Below, piece by piece: positions 35,172 through 43,727 of a stretch of DNA of 64,000 nucleotides. The stretch is from positions 1-64,000 of the forward strand of contig WGME01000002.1 in NCBI GenBank assembly GCA_016125225.1. Reading direction: 5' to 3'. Position 1 is the stretch's first letter. The number at the start of each line of letters is the position of its first letter. The notes under the pieces are model-generated. The model did not search any database. It had not been told where the DNA came from and worked only from the letters and a program-made list of their open reading frames with translations. This DNA is from a bacterium (lineage in GTDB: Bacteria; Planctomycetota; Planctomycetia; Planctomycetales; Planctomycetaceae). Both the position numbers and the translations under genes were made by a program.

Positions 35172-36119
35172 TCATCCTTCCAGCACTCCCATCCGCTGTC
35201 CCAATTCTTTCAGGATGGCGACATCACTCTCCGGGCGACGGAAGCCGTTGGGATGCGGTTCATCGCAGGCGATCCAGTCGCGGAGTTTCAGGAACATCGC
35301 GGCGGTGTGTTTGTAGGCAGCGCCCGGTGTGCGGAAGGCGAAGTAACCCAGGTACTGTAACTGATCGTTCAATTCAAAGAACCGCGGATCGCCCGCATCC
35401 CAGAACGTATCACGCAGGGCAAACAAGTCGGGGGCGAAGGTGCTCAAGCCGAGCAGGTAATCGCTGCCGTACATAATCATATCGATGGCGAAGTCATTGC
35501 CGGTGTAGACGCGGAAGTCGGGCCGATGTTTGTCACGCAGTTGCAGGCGCTCCCATTCCGGCTGGCGATGAAATGACGAATGTTTCATGCCCACACACTG
35601 CGGCACCAGCATCATCCCTTTGAAGGTTTCCAGATCGTAGACCGCACCGAAGGGGGCCAGGTCGGTCGTCAATTCAAATCCGAGAAACTGGTCCGCGTAC
35701 CGACCCAAAGCCGTGTAACTCGCGACGATTTCCGGTCCTAGTTGCTGTGTCAGCCCGTAGGACTGGAACACGATGGGTGTGCCGCCGTGCTTTTGAATGA
35801 TATCGAACCGCTCGGCATAACACGACTCGTTGAATATCGCACCGGGTTGATCGGCGACATAAGCCCCCGCAACGAACGGACCGTTCCCGAGCACCGCTTG
35901 AGTTCGTCGCAACACTTCATCCTGCGTGGCAACATCGATCAGGTTGATGTAACCCGTATCCATGTTGACGGCGGGAATCAAACCGGCATTGGCCGTCCGT
36001 TCGACATGAGCATCAAAGGCCGGCCAGTCGACTTCGCCGTTGGACGACGTGAATGGCAACAGAATCGCCGAGATGCCGGTCACTTTCCGCCGCGGTCGCA
36101 GCATGGTGAGTGGTTGCAT
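35172..36119 (-). CDS. Dihydrodipicolinate synthase family protein (DapA-like aldolase)
   Basis: A 315-residue protein. TGISAILLPFTSSNGEVDWPAFDAHVERTANAGLIPAVNMDTGYINLI follows the start of the DapA/NAL TIM barrel, and the Schiff-base lysine is in VGMKHSSF (about residue 180). The usual GTTGE loop is replaced by NMDTGYINL, and the Tyr of the catalytic triad is less clear, so this is unlikely to be DapA itself. A pyruvate-dependent aldolase or a lyase of a sugar acid is possible. Start ATG 36119; an internal ATG at 36104 is an alternative. Located just upstream of the repeat 36144-36218 and on the same strand as cysI, with which it may share a transcript. Confidence 0.78.
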   Translation of the reverse strand: MQPLTMLRPRRKVTGISAILLPFTSSNGEVDWPAFDAHVERTANAGLIPAVNMDTGYINLIDVATQDEVLRRTQAVLGNGPFVAGAYVADQPGAIFNESCYAERFDIIQKHGGTPIVFQSYGLTQQLGPEIVASYTALGRYADQFLGFELTTDLAPFGAVYDLETFKGMMLVPQCVGMKHSSFHRQPEWERLQLRDKHRPDFRVYTGNDFAIDMIMYGSDYLLGLSTFAPDLFALRDTFWDAGDPRFFELNDQLQYLGYFAFRTPGAAYKHTAAMFLKLRDWIACDEPHPNGFRRPESDVAILKELGQRMGVLEG

Positions 36120-36143
36120 AGATGTCTACTCGTTGGGCTTAGT

Positions 36144-36218
36144 CTTAGCCACCGGTTAATAACCGGTGGTCGAATGCTTCAAGGGCTAATACCCCCGCGT
36201 CACTGACGCAGGGCTAAG
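36144..36218. repeat. Compound intergenic palindrome between dapA-like gene and cysI
   Basis: Three nested or adjacent inverted repeats: outer cttagcc/ggctaag (36144-36150, 36212-36218), a 10-bp stem ccaccggtta/taaccggtgg (36149-36158, 36160-36169) and a GC-rich stem gcgtc-act-gacgc with flanking ccc/ggg. A three-way-junction-like fold is possible. Such structures are common between planctomycete genes; function unknown. Confidence 0.6.
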
Positions 36219-36234
36219 ACGCATTCAAATTTCA

Positions 36235-37932
36235 TCATTCAGCTTTTAACGCTTCCTTGCCCAAACGCGCACAGAAATCGCCAAAGGATTCGCCGGGCTT
36301 ACGCTCCGCTTTGTATTGCAGCAGCACAGGCGACAAAGTTTTCACGAGCTCTTCCTGAGGAACCAGGTCCTGATAGATGAAGCCCAGCCGGGTTCCTTCG
36401 GCATTGCCGCCGAGGAAAATCGTGTACTTGCCCAAAGTCTTGCCGACAAAACCAATATCGGGCGTGTAAGGCCGGGCACAACCGTTCGGGCAACCGGTCA
36501 TGTGAACGGCGATCTTCTCCGCGAGCAAACCCAGCTTGCTGAGTTCGACTTCGAGTTGATCGATCACGCCCGGTAGCGCCCGTTCCGATTCCGTGATCGA
36601 CAAGCCGCAGGTCGGAAACGCAGGGCAGGCGATCGAATACCGCCGCACCAGCGTCAGTTCATGATCCTGCTTGATGCCATGCTCAGCGAGCAGCTGGTTG
36701 ATGTCCGCTTTGTCTTTCGGATCGATGTCGCACAGGATGACCGACTGCAACGCGGTCAAGCGGGTCGGCATGCCATACTTCTTCAGCAGCGTCCGCAAAC
36801 CAGTTTTGATCCGTAGCTCGCCTTCGTCTTTAATGCGGCCGGTTTCGATGTTAATGCCGAGGAACAGCTTGCCATCACCCTGCTCATGCCAGCCGATGTG
36901 GTCATCGACGCCGGTGACGTCGGCGGCATGCGGTGCGGGAAGCGATTGGCCGTAGTATTCTTCGACCTTGGCTTTGAACGCTTCGATGCCCCAGTCATGA
37001 ATCAGGTACTTCATGCGGGCGCGTTTGCGATCTTCACGGTTACCGAAGTCACGCTGCACTTTGACGATGGCTTCCGCAACGCCAACCACCTGATCGGGTT
37101 GGATGTAGGCCAGCTTTTTAGCGACGGCGGGGAACGTCTTTGCGGCACTGGGCGTGACACCCATACCACCACCAACGAGAACGTTGTAACCGACGATCTG
37201 GTTGTTCTCGACGACCGCGAGGAAGCCAAGATCCTGCGTGTAGATGTCGATGCAGTTGTCTTCCGGCAGGCAGATCCCCATCTTGAACTTCCGCGGCAGG
37301 TAGGTCTTACCGTAGATCGGTTCTTCGACCGGCTGCCACTCGGCGGCATTCTGCGTGGTGCCGCTCTCGTCGGTCAAAAAGATTTCATGATAGGCGGTCG
37401 ACTTCGCAGTGAAGTGTTCGGCAAGTTGATCCGCAGCGACCTGCATTTCATCGAAGACGGTGTTGTTCTTGATGGGTGCCGGGCAGCACATCACATTCCG
37501 GTTGTTGTCGCCGCAAGCCCCCTTGGTGGTGAGTAGTGTGCGGTTGATCCCCTGCACTGCCGCTTTCAGATTGTCTTTGATCACGCCGTGCAGCTGAAAG
37601 CCTTGACGCGTCGTGATCCGCAGCGTGTCGTTGCCATATTGCTCACAGAGATCGAGATGAGCGAGGAACTGCGCGGCCGAGGCACGTCCGCCGGGAATGC
37701 GGGTCCGCACCATCATCATGTACTGCTTGCCTTTGGCAGTCCCATCGGCGTTTTTTGCCTTGCGCTCGTCGCGGTCATCCTGCTGATACATGCCGTGCGG
37801 CTTCAGCAGTTGTTCAGAGTCGGAGCAGAAATGGTCAACGTCCGACATGATTTCGGAACCGAGGGAACCCCGCAGCTGGCGGCTCTCGATCTTGATGTGT
37901 TCGACTTTGCTGAGTTTTGCGGCGTCGGTCAT
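36235..37932 (-). CDS. cysI: Assimilatory sulfite reductase hemoprotein subunit
   Basis: A 565-residue protein, near the 570 of E. coli CysI. TRIPGGRASAAQFLAHLDLCEQYGNDTLRITTRQGFQLHGVIK and KGACGDNNRNVMCCPAP are the siroheme/substrate arms; the 4Fe-4S/siroheme cysteines are in ACPAFPTCGLSITESER (about residue 434) and MTGCPNGCARP (about residue 480). The protein reduces sulfite to sulfide in cysteine synthesis. No CysJ flavoprotein or other electron donor gene is adjacent, so it may take electrons from ferredoxin, as in plants and cyanobacteria; inferred. The N-terminal KLSKVEHIKIESRQLRGSL matches CysI rather than nitrite reductase. Confidence 0.93.
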   Translation of the reverse strand: MTDAAKLSKVEHIKIESRQLRGSLGSEIMSDVDHFCSDSEQLLKPHGMYQQDDRDERKAKNADGTAKGKQYMMMVRTRIPGGRASAAQFLAHLDLCEQYGNDTLRITTRQGFQLHGVIKDNLKAAVQGINRTLLTTKGACGDNNRNVMCCPAPIKNNTVFDEMQVAADQLAEHFTAKSTAYHEIFLTDESGTTQNAAEWQPVEEPIYGKTYLPRKFKMGICLPEDNCIDIYTQDLGFLAVVENNQIVGYNVLVGGGMGVTPSAAKTFPAVAKKLAYIQPDQVVGVAEAIVKVQRDFGNREDRKRARMKYLIHDWGIEAFKAKVEEYYGQSLPAPHAADVTGVDDHIGWHEQGDGKLFLGINIETGRIKDEGELRIKTGLRTLLKKYGMPTRLTALQSVILCDIDPKDKADINQLLAEHGIKQDHELTLVRRYSIACPAFPTCGLSITESERALPGVIDQLEVELSKLGLLAEKIAVHMTGCPNGCARPYTPDIGFVGKTLGKYTIFLGGNAEGTRLGFIYQDLVPQEELVKTLSPVLLQYKAERKPGESFGDFCARLGKEALKAE

Positions 37933-37964
37933 CGGTGTGCGCTCCAGAGATCATTTGCACTCTT

Positions 37965-38023
37965 AGCCGCGAGACGAAGTCGAGTGCGGGACTGAACCCA
38001 ACGCTCGACTTCGTCTCGCGGCT
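37965..38023 (+). repeat. Palindromic intergenic element, copy A
   Basis: Perfect 20-bp inverted repeat whose left arm begins agccgcgagacgaag, with a 19-base loop. Lies between the divergent cysI and transglutaminase genes. Copies B (42619-42678) and C (43591-43648) share both arms and part of the loop. Confidence 0.85.
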
Positions 38024-38128
38024 ATTGTCGTAAATCGTTATGATAGGCGATCCTGGAAAACCTGACGAGTCGAGCCGACCGGAAGTTCACCCCGAGGTTC
38101 GAGATTCCTGAAATTGAGGACATTTCCG

Positions 38129-39643
38129 ATGTTCAATAGGCGGAAATCGCTGCTGCCGTGGTCTTTGGGGGGCCTGGTACTGACTTGGCTGTGCGGGTTA
38201 GTTCCAGTGACCGCTGCCGAGGTTGAACTTCCGATTCCTGAAACCGAAGAGACCTGGCAGGTGCTGTATCTGGCGGGGCAACGCGTCGGGTATGCCCGCA
38301 TCCAGATGGCTCCCGTTGAAATCGACGGCCAGATCCAGGTGCGGACCGCCGCCGAAACCAAGATCACGCTGAAGCGGTTCGGCCAGGTGCTGCGGATGAG
38401 CACCACACTGGAATCGCGCGAAACACTGGCCGGCGATCTGGTGCAGTTCTCTCTGGCCATGACCAACCCCCCGGCCAGCAGTTCCTCAACCACCGGTACG
38501 ATCGCCGATGGCAAACTCACCTTGGTCAAAGAGGTAGATGGCCGCAAAAGCACGTCGTCTCAAGCATGGCAAGCGGGCATCAAATCCCCCACTTACCAAG
38601 ATCGACTCCTGCGTCTGAAGCCCATGCGACCCGGTGATACCGCCACCGTGGAAACCTTTTTCCCGGAGTTCAACAAGCCCGGGACCGTCTCCATTGAAGC
38701 GGGAGATTTTGAAGAAATCGCCTTGCTAAACGGCCAGAAAGAACGCCTGCAGAAATTCCTGGTAACCAACTCGCTTTTGCCTTCGGCGAAGACCAAATCG
38801 TGGGTGAATGCCGCGGGGCAAACGATCAAATCGGCAACCAGCATGCTCGGCACCGAGATGGTGACCTATACCGTCTCCAAAGAGGAAGCCCTGAAGTCGT
38901 TGTCGGTGGAAGAACTCGATTTGGGCATCGCGACGCTCGTGAAAGTGACCCGGATTCCCAACCCCTACAGTACAAAACAGGTCGTCTATCAGATTTCCAT
39001 CGAAGACGCCGATCCATCGAAGGAAATCCCCACGGGGGACACCCAAACGCTCAAGAAAATCTCGAACCATGTGGCCCAACTCACGGTCACGTCGATCCCA
39101 CTCCCCGCCACCGCCACATTGGGCGATGTCGATCCGGCTTTCCTTAGCAGCAACGACTACCTGCAGATCAACGACGAAAAAGTCCAGCAGCACGCGAACG
39201 CTGCAGCCGGATCTTTGACCAATCCCGCGGCGATCGCCAAAGCCATGGAAGCCTATGTGCAAAAGACGTTGTCGAAGAAAAACTTCTCGACGGCTCTCGC
39301 GTCGGCAGGGGAAGTGGCCCGGAATCTGGAGGGGGACTGCACCGAACACGCCGTGTTACTGGCAGCGATGTTACGGGCGAAAGGAATTCCCTCACGCGTT
39401 GCCGTCGGACTGGTGTACATTGACAATCCCCCCGCGTTTGGCGGCCACATGTGGACAGAGGCCCACATGAACGGGACGTGGATTCCTCTTGATGGCACCC
39501 TGGGACGCGGGGGTACCGGAGCAACACACATCAAACTTGGTGACGCCAGCTTCGATGACAAGCAGGGTGCCCCTATTGCGGCCTTTGCCTCCCTGCTCAC
39601 GATCATCGGCCAATTGCAGATTGAAGTCGTCTCGGTGCAGTAG
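38129..39643 (+). CDS. Exported transglutaminase-like protein
   Basis: A 504-residue protein. ATG 38129 follows GAGGA by 8 bases and is preferred to TTG 38114. The signal peptide is NRRKSLLPWSLGGLVLTWLCGLVPVTAA. Residues about 25-320 are a beta-rich exported region (ETWQVLYLAGQRVGYARIQM, TATVETFFPEFN). The transglutaminase-like fold has C404 in EGDCTEHAVLLAAMLRAKGIPSRVAVGLV, H440 in GGHMWTEA and D455 in WIPLDGT. The order and spacing fit the Cys-His-Asp triad. Bacterial members cleave or cross-link peptides or process sugar-linked proteins; the substrate is unknown. Preceded by repeat copy A. Confidence 0.87.
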   Translation: MFNRRKSLLPWSLGGLVLTWLCGLVPVTAAEVELPIPETEETWQVLYLAGQRVGYARIQMAPVEIDGQIQVRTAAETKITLKRFGQVLRMSTTLESRETLAGDLVQFSLAMTNPPASSSSTTGTIADGKLTLVKEVDGRKSTSSQAWQAGIKSPTYQDRLLRLKPMRPGDTATVETFFPEFNKPGTVSIEAGDFEEIALLNGQKERLQKFLVTNSLLPSAKTKSWVNAAGQTIKSATSMLGTEMVTYTVSKEEALKSLSVEELDLGIATLVKVTRIPNPYSTKQVVYQISIEDADPSKEIPTGDTQTLKKISNHVAQLTVTSIPLPATATLGDVDPAFLSSNDYLQINDEKVQQHANAAAGSLTNPAAIAKAMEAYVQKTLSKKNFSTALASAGEVARNLEGDCTEHAVLLAAMLRAKGIPSRVAVGLVYIDNPPAFGGHMWTEAHMNGTWIPLDGTLGRGGTGATHIKLGDASFDDKQGAPIAAFASLLTIIGQLQIEVVSVQ

Positions 39644-39851
39644 CACACGGCCTGCACAAGCGAGTCAGGCTGAAGAAAAAGTGAGCGTTCCGAAGTCGTC
39701 TGGCTGACCTGAATGGCTGGCAGATTTTCGCTCAAGGTTTGCTATTTCCCGGTTCGACGAAACGCGATACGCTTCCAATGAAAACTCTGGCTGGCCGATT
39801 CCGGGTGTTCACTCAGGGATGGGCTGGCCGCACCAGCGGAATGGATGCCGC

Positions 39852-40676
39852 ATGTCGATTCACCCCACCGCCGTGGTAGACGCACGCGCGGAACTTGATG
39901 CCAGCGTTGAAGTTGCACCGTACGCCATCATTGACGGGCCGGTGCGGATCGCGGCCGGTTGCCACATCGGCCCGCATTGCCATCTGCTGGGTCACACGAC
40001 GATTGGCCCTGGCTGCCGGATTCATACTGGTGCCGTGATCGGCGATTTACCCCAGGACCGCAGTTTTGCGGGGGGAGATAGTGCCGTCGCCATCGGTGCT
40101 GAAACCATCATTCGCGAATATGTCACGATTCATCGCGGGACCAAGCCGGGAACGATGACGGTGGTCGGTGACCGCTGCATGATCATGGCACATGCCCATG
40201 TGGCTCACAATTGCCAGGTCGGCAACGACGTGATTCTCGTCAATGGTTCGCTGCTCGCCGGACATGTCACCATCGGTGATCGCGTCGTGCTGTCGGGCAA
40301 CGCGGCGGTCCATCAGTTCTGCCGGGTGGGCGAATTGGCCATGATCGGCGGCCTTTCAAAAATCACGCAGGACATTCCCCCGTTCCTGATGTTTGACGGT
40401 CATGGTTTGTGCGTGGGAATGAATGTGATCGGCATGCGTCGGGCCGGACTCAATGCCGCCGAACGGGCCGAAATCAAGGTGGCCTACCGTCGGCTCTATC
40501 GCACTGCCGGCAGCATGTCGGCCGCAGTCGATGAATTAGCATCGCAACTGACGACACCGGCCGGTTTACGGCTGCTGAACTTCCTGCAAGCCCCCTCCAA
40601 GCGAGGCATTCACGGGCACTCAGAGCAGGAAGCTGCAACGATCCCTCTGCCCACGGTCATTCCGCAGGCAGCTTGA
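39852..40676 (+). CDS. lpxA: Acyl-ACP-UDP-N-acetylglucosamine O-acyltransferase
   Basis: A 274-residue protein from ATG 39852. IHPTAVVDARAELDASVEVAPYAIID starts a left-handed beta-helix of hexapeptide repeats. The pattern HTGAVIGDLPQDRSFAG, IREYVTIHRGT, AHAHVAHNCQVGNDVILVNGSLLAGHVTIGD and VHQFCRVGELAMIGGLSKITQDIPPFLMFDGHG is LpxA, which starts lipid A synthesis by transferring a 3-hydroxyacyl chain to UDP-GlcNAc. The helical C-terminal part (LNAAERAEIKVAYRRLYRT) is the family's acyl-binding helices. LpxA alone in this window shows LPS-type envelope potential, but lpxB, C and D are not here. Confidence 0.95.
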   Translation: MSIHPTAVVDARAELDASVEVAPYAIIDGPVRIAAGCHIGPHCHLLGHTTIGPGCRIHTGAVIGDLPQDRSFAGGDSAVAIGAETIIREYVTIHRGTKPGTMTVVGDRCMIMAHAHVAHNCQVGNDVILVNGSLLAGHVTIGDRVVLSGNAAVHQFCRVGELAMIGGLSKITQDIPPFLMFDGHGLCVGMNVIGMRRAGLNAAERAEIKVAYRRLYRTAGSMSAAVDELASQLTTPAGLRLLNFLQAPSKRGIHGHSEQEAATIPLPTVIPQAA

Positions 40677-40705
40677 TTTCATCGATGAGAATCTGATTTC
40701 ATCCA

Positions 40706-40735
40706 GAAGCCCGGGGATCGCGATCCCTGGGCTTC
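40706..40735. terminator. Hairpin between lpxA and the YadS-like gene
   Basis: Near-perfect palindrome gaagcccggggatcg / cgatccctgggcttc with one G-U pair. There is no clear U tract after it, so it may end transcription weakly or act as a processing or stabilising hairpin. Confidence 0.5.
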
Positions 40736-40754
40736 ATGCGTACTGTATGCACTC

Positions 40755-41375
40755 ATGACGTTGCAATACATTGTCGAGCATCTCTCGGTCGCCTTCGGTG
40801 CGGTGACAGGAGCATTGGCGGCCCGCGGAAAAAGCATTGATCTATTTGGCGTCATTGTTCTGGGCTTAGTGACCGCAGTCGGCGGAGGAACCCTGCGTGA
40901 CCTGCTGCTCGATGTCCCCGTCTTCTGGATTCAGGATTCCGCCTACGTTGTCACCGGGTTTGTAGCCGCGTTGTTGATGTTCTTTTCGGTCCGCATGCTG
41001 CAACTGCCGAATGGCATTCTGCAGGTCGCCGATGCCTTTTTTCTGGCCTTCGTGGTGATGCTGGGCACCGCGAAAACGTGGAACCTGGGCCATAGCTGGC
41101 CGGTCTGTATTGTGATGGGGGTAGCCACAGGAGTCGCTGGCGGGATTCTCCGCGATGTCCTGTGCGGCCAGATTCCCATGGTGTTCCGCTCACATATCGA
41201 TCTGTATGCGACGGCAGCCATGATCGGGACCATCGTGTATCTCATCGGATCAGCCTGGCATCCGAAGCATCCTTCAAACCTCATCGCGGGCGTCTGCACG
41301 ATTCTGATTCTGCGTCTCGCCGCCCTTCGCTGGCGCATCCGTCTCCCGGAATTTGATCCCGGTAGTGAACACTGA
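40755..41375 (+). CDS. YadS/YicG-type (TRIC-like) membrane cation channel family protein
   Basis: A 206-residue protein with seven hydrophobic segments in two related halves: FGAVTGALAARGK ... GLVTAVGGGTLRDLLLDVPVFWI and FLAFVVMLGTAKTWN ... GVATGVAGGILRDVLCGQIP. The paired GGGxLRDxLL / GGxLRDxLCGQIP motifs, with an inverted repeat topology, identify the UPF0126 (YadS, YicG) family, whose eukaryotic relatives are TRIC channels. It probably conducts ions or a small amino acid across the inner membrane; substrate not established here. The start ATG 40755 has no visible Shine-Dalgarno. Confidence 0.87.
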   Translation: MTLQYIVEHLSVAFGAVTGALAARGKSIDLFGVIVLGLVTAVGGGTLRDLLLDVPVFWIQDSAYVVTGFVAALLMFFSVRMLQLPNGILQVADAFFLAFVVMLGTAKTWNLGHSWPVCIVMGVATGVAGGILRDVLCGQIPMVFRSHIDLYATAAMIGTIVYLIGSAWHPKHPSNLIAGVCTILILRLAALRWRIRLPEFDPGSEH

Positions 41376-41430
41376 ACGGATTTTCGGACGTTGATGCGGT
41401 ATAAAAAGAAGCGGAAAGCCGAAAGCGAAA

Positions 41431-41480
41431 AGCGGAGTGCCAGACACAAAATCCCGGCACTCGGATTTCTGCATTCCGCT
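41431..41480. repeat. Inverted repeat after the YadS-like gene
   Basis: gagtgcc/ggcactc (41435-41441, 41456-41462) within an outer agcgga/tccgct pair. Preceded by a purine-rich tract (41400-41435). It is 31 bases before the Tat-type gene's ATG at 41511. May be a terminator for the channel gene or a leader structure. Confidence 0.45.
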
Positions 41481-41510
41481 CACTCACTTCTCATCGACGA
41501 AGGACCACCC

Positions 41511-42602
41511 ATGCCTGCGCCTGCTGTTGATCGTCGTCAGTTTCTGTCCGCTACGGCCGCTGCTTCCGCCGGAGTCATTCTCGGGGCTCCGTTTGTGCAC
41601 GCGACACAGAAGTCCGATGCCCCTTTGATTGTGGGTGAGGGGGACTACAAATTTCAGGTGCAACACGAATGGCCAGAGTTGCCCGACAAATACACCTGGC
41701 AGACGACGCACAACGTTGCTGTCGATAAAGCGGGCAACCTCTACGTCATTCATGAAGGCCGTGAGGAACTGAAGGATCATCCGTCGATCTTCGTCTTTGA
41801 CAGCTCGGGCAAATTCATCCGTGCCTTCGGGGAACAATTTCAGGGGGGCGGGCACGGCATCGAAATCCGTGAAGAAGAGGGGCAGGAGTATCTCTACGTC
41901 TGTGCCTATCAGATGAAGAAGACCTTCGCGAAACTCGATCTGAAAGGCGAAACGGTCTGGCAGCAGTATGCTCCCATGCAATCGGGTGTATATGCCGCCG
42001 AGGAAGACACCAAGCCAGAGAAAGTGTGGGGCCGTGATCGGTTCATGCCGACGAACTTCGCATTCCTCGATGATGGCGGGTTCCTGCTCGTCGATGGTTA
42101 TGGCGCCTTCTATGTCCACCGCTATGACAAAGAAGGCAAGTGGGTGTCCTGCTTTGGCGGTGCGGGCAAAGGCGAAGGCAAGTTTGCCACCCCGCATGGC
42201 ATCTGGGTCGATAACCGCGCCGGCCGCACACCGTCGATTGTTGTGTGTGATCGGGCCAATCACACCTTGCAGTACTTCAGCATGGACGGCGAATATCAGG
42301 AAACGATCACCGGCTTCGGTTTACCAGCCAATGCCGAGACCTGGCAGAACCTGCTCGTCATTCCCGAACTGCATGCCCGTGTGACCCTGCTGAATGAAAA
42401 GAACGAAGTGGTCGCCCAGTTGGGGGACGATGTCGCCCGCGTGACCGGCAAAGATGGCGGTAAGATTCGCGGCGACAGCCACCTCTGGCAAGCGGGCAAG
42501 TTCGTCCATCCGCACGATGCCTGCTTCGGACACGATGGCAGCATCTTTGTCGCCGAATGGGTCGGCACCGGCCGCGTGTCGAAACTGCAACGCCTCGGAT
42601 AA
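41511..42602 (+). CDS. Tat-exported beta-propeller (NHL-type) protein
   Basis: A 363-residue protein from ATG 41511 (AAGGA upstream); an in-frame extension from 41391 would hide the Tat signal. VDRRQFLSATAAASAGVILGAPFVHA is a twin-arginine signal (RRQFL). The mature part consists of six NHL-like blades (NVAVDKAGNLYVIHEG; FVFDSSGKFIRAFGEQF; FAFLDDGGFLLVDGYG; ATPHGIWVDNRAG; VVCDRANHTLQYFSMDG; HPHDACFGHDGSIFVAEWVGTGRVSKLQRL). Tat export implies it folds in the cytoplasm, perhaps with a cofactor. Family members are common in planctomycetes, often of unknown role. Repeat copy B separates it from mutM. Confidence 0.83.
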   Translation: MPAPAVDRRQFLSATAAASAGVILGAPFVHATQKSDAPLIVGEGDYKFQVQHEWPELPDKYTWQTTHNVAVDKAGNLYVIHEGREELKDHPSIFVFDSSGKFIRAFGEQFQGGGHGIEIREEEGQEYLYVCAYQMKKTFAKLDLKGETVWQQYAPMQSGVYAAEEDTKPEKVWGRDRFMPTNFAFLDDGGFLLVDGYGAFYVHRYDKEGKWVSCFGGAGKGEGKFATPHGIWVDNRAGRTPSIVVCDRANHTLQYFSMDGEYQETITGFGLPANAETWQNLLVIPELHARVTLLNEKNEVVAQLGDDVARVTGKDGGKIRGDSHLWQAGKFVHPHDACFGHDGSIFVAEWVGTGRVSKLQRLG

Positions 42603-42618
42603 TTCGATCAACAACGTT

Positions 42619-42678
42619 AACCGCGAGACAAAGTCGAGCGTTGGCTTGATGGCCGCGCTCGGCGTTGCCTCGCGGCTA
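42619..42678 (-). repeat. Palindromic intergenic element, copy B (inverted)
   Basis: Imperfect palindrome. Its loop reads in the opposite direction to those of copies A and C (its complement gives cgcggccatcaagccaacg, against tgcggccacaagaccagcg in C). It includes the stop codon of mutM (42676-42678). Confidence 0.8.
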
Positions 42679-43578
42679 AGACCATTCATCGATACTGCGT
42701 AGCCAGTCGTCTTTGAGCAACCGCGATAGCGAACGGTCGGCGAGAACCTTGCCGCCGGTTTGGCACTTCGCGCAGTAATTCGTTTCGTTGTCGGCGTACT
42801 GAATCCGCTGGACCGGTGACTGGCACACGGGGCAAGGTTTCCCAAACTTGCCATGCACCGCCATCTCCGGTCGAAAAGCCGTGACGCGTTCCGGAAACTT
42901 CTCAACCGATTCGGCTCGCAGTCGATCCGTCCACAGTTGCAGAGTCTCACGAATCGCCTGATGCAGCCGCGTGAAATCGTCGTCGGTCATTTTCTTCGTC
43001 TGTAACAACGGCGACATCCGCGCCGCATGCAGAATCTCATCGGAATAGGCATTTCCGATGCCGCTGAAAAGATGCGGGTCGGTGAGCGAACGTTTGATCG
43101 TGTGATTTTCCTGGATCAACTGTTGCCGAAACTCAGCAACGGTCATCGCGAAGACATCGAGACCGCCGGGATCATGCTCGCGGAGTGCCTTTTCCCCTCG
43201 TACCACCGATAGCGAGGCCCGGCGTTTGGAACCCGCTTCGGTGAGTGTCAACCGGCCATTCGGAAACGTGAACGCCGCGAGATCGGTCTTCGATTTCAAT
43301 TTCGACGCCCCCGGTTTCAACTGGTCAGCGGGTTTCCAATGCAAACGCCCGGCGATCATCAGGTGCAGAATCAGAAAGAAATCGTCTTCGCAACCGATGG
43401 CGATCCGCTTTCCCAGGCGAACAATCTGCCGGACGGTTTTTCCCACACACGCTTCCACCGGCGGATCGAATGTTCGCAGAAGAAATGGGCTGAAAATGTC
43501 GATGCGTTCCAACGGTTGGCCGACAATCCGCCGTTCCAGGGCTTCCTGATAGACGACAATATCGGGCAGTTCCGGCAT
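42676..43578 (-). CDS. mutM: Formamidopyrimidine-DNA glycosylase
   Basis: A 300-residue protein. ATG 43578 is certain, because Fpg starts with MPELPD: P2 is the nucleophile after Met removal and E3 the catalytic acid. [24 protein letters not shown] fits the core; [23 protein letters not shown] is the H2TH region; and [26 protein letters not shown] is the C-terminal zinc finger. It removes oxidised purines and nicks the abasic site. The stop codon lies inside repeat copy B, and copy C stands 12 bases upstream of the start. The protein ends a little beyond the zinc finger ([22 protein letters not shown]), an extension longer than in E. coli MutM. Confidence 0.94.
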   Translation of the reverse strand: MPELPDIVVYQEALERRIVGQPLERIDIFSPFLLRTFDPPVEACVGKTVRQIVRLGKRIAIGCEDDFFLILHLMIAGRLHWKPADQLKPGASKLKSKTDLAAFTFPNGRLTLTEAGSKRRASLSVVRGEKALREHDPGGLDVFAMTVAEFRQQLIQENHTIKRSLTDPHLFSGIGNAYSDEILHAARMSPLLQTKKMTDDDFTRLHQAIRETLQLWTDRLRAESVEKFPERVTAFRPEMAVHGKFGKPCPVCQSPVQRIQYADNETNYCAKCQTGGKVLADRSLSRLLKDDWLRSIDEWS

Positions 43579-43590
43579 GCGAATTCTCTG

Positions 43591-43648
43591 AGCCGCGAGA
43601 CAAAGTCGAGTGCGGCCACAAGACCAGCGCTCGACTTCATCTCGCGGC
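43591..43648 (+). repeat. Palindromic intergenic element, copy C
   Basis: Inverted repeat with the left arm agccgcgagacaaag and right arm matching with two mismatches, around a 19-base loop similar to those of A and B. In the divergent region between mutM and the phosphoglycerate mutase gene. Confidence 0.82.
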
Positions 43649-43727
43649 GAACGCGGTCGCTTTCGATAATTGTGACTCCCGATCATAATACTATTTCTGA
43701 TTCATCCCCGCAGTTTTCGAGGTCGTT

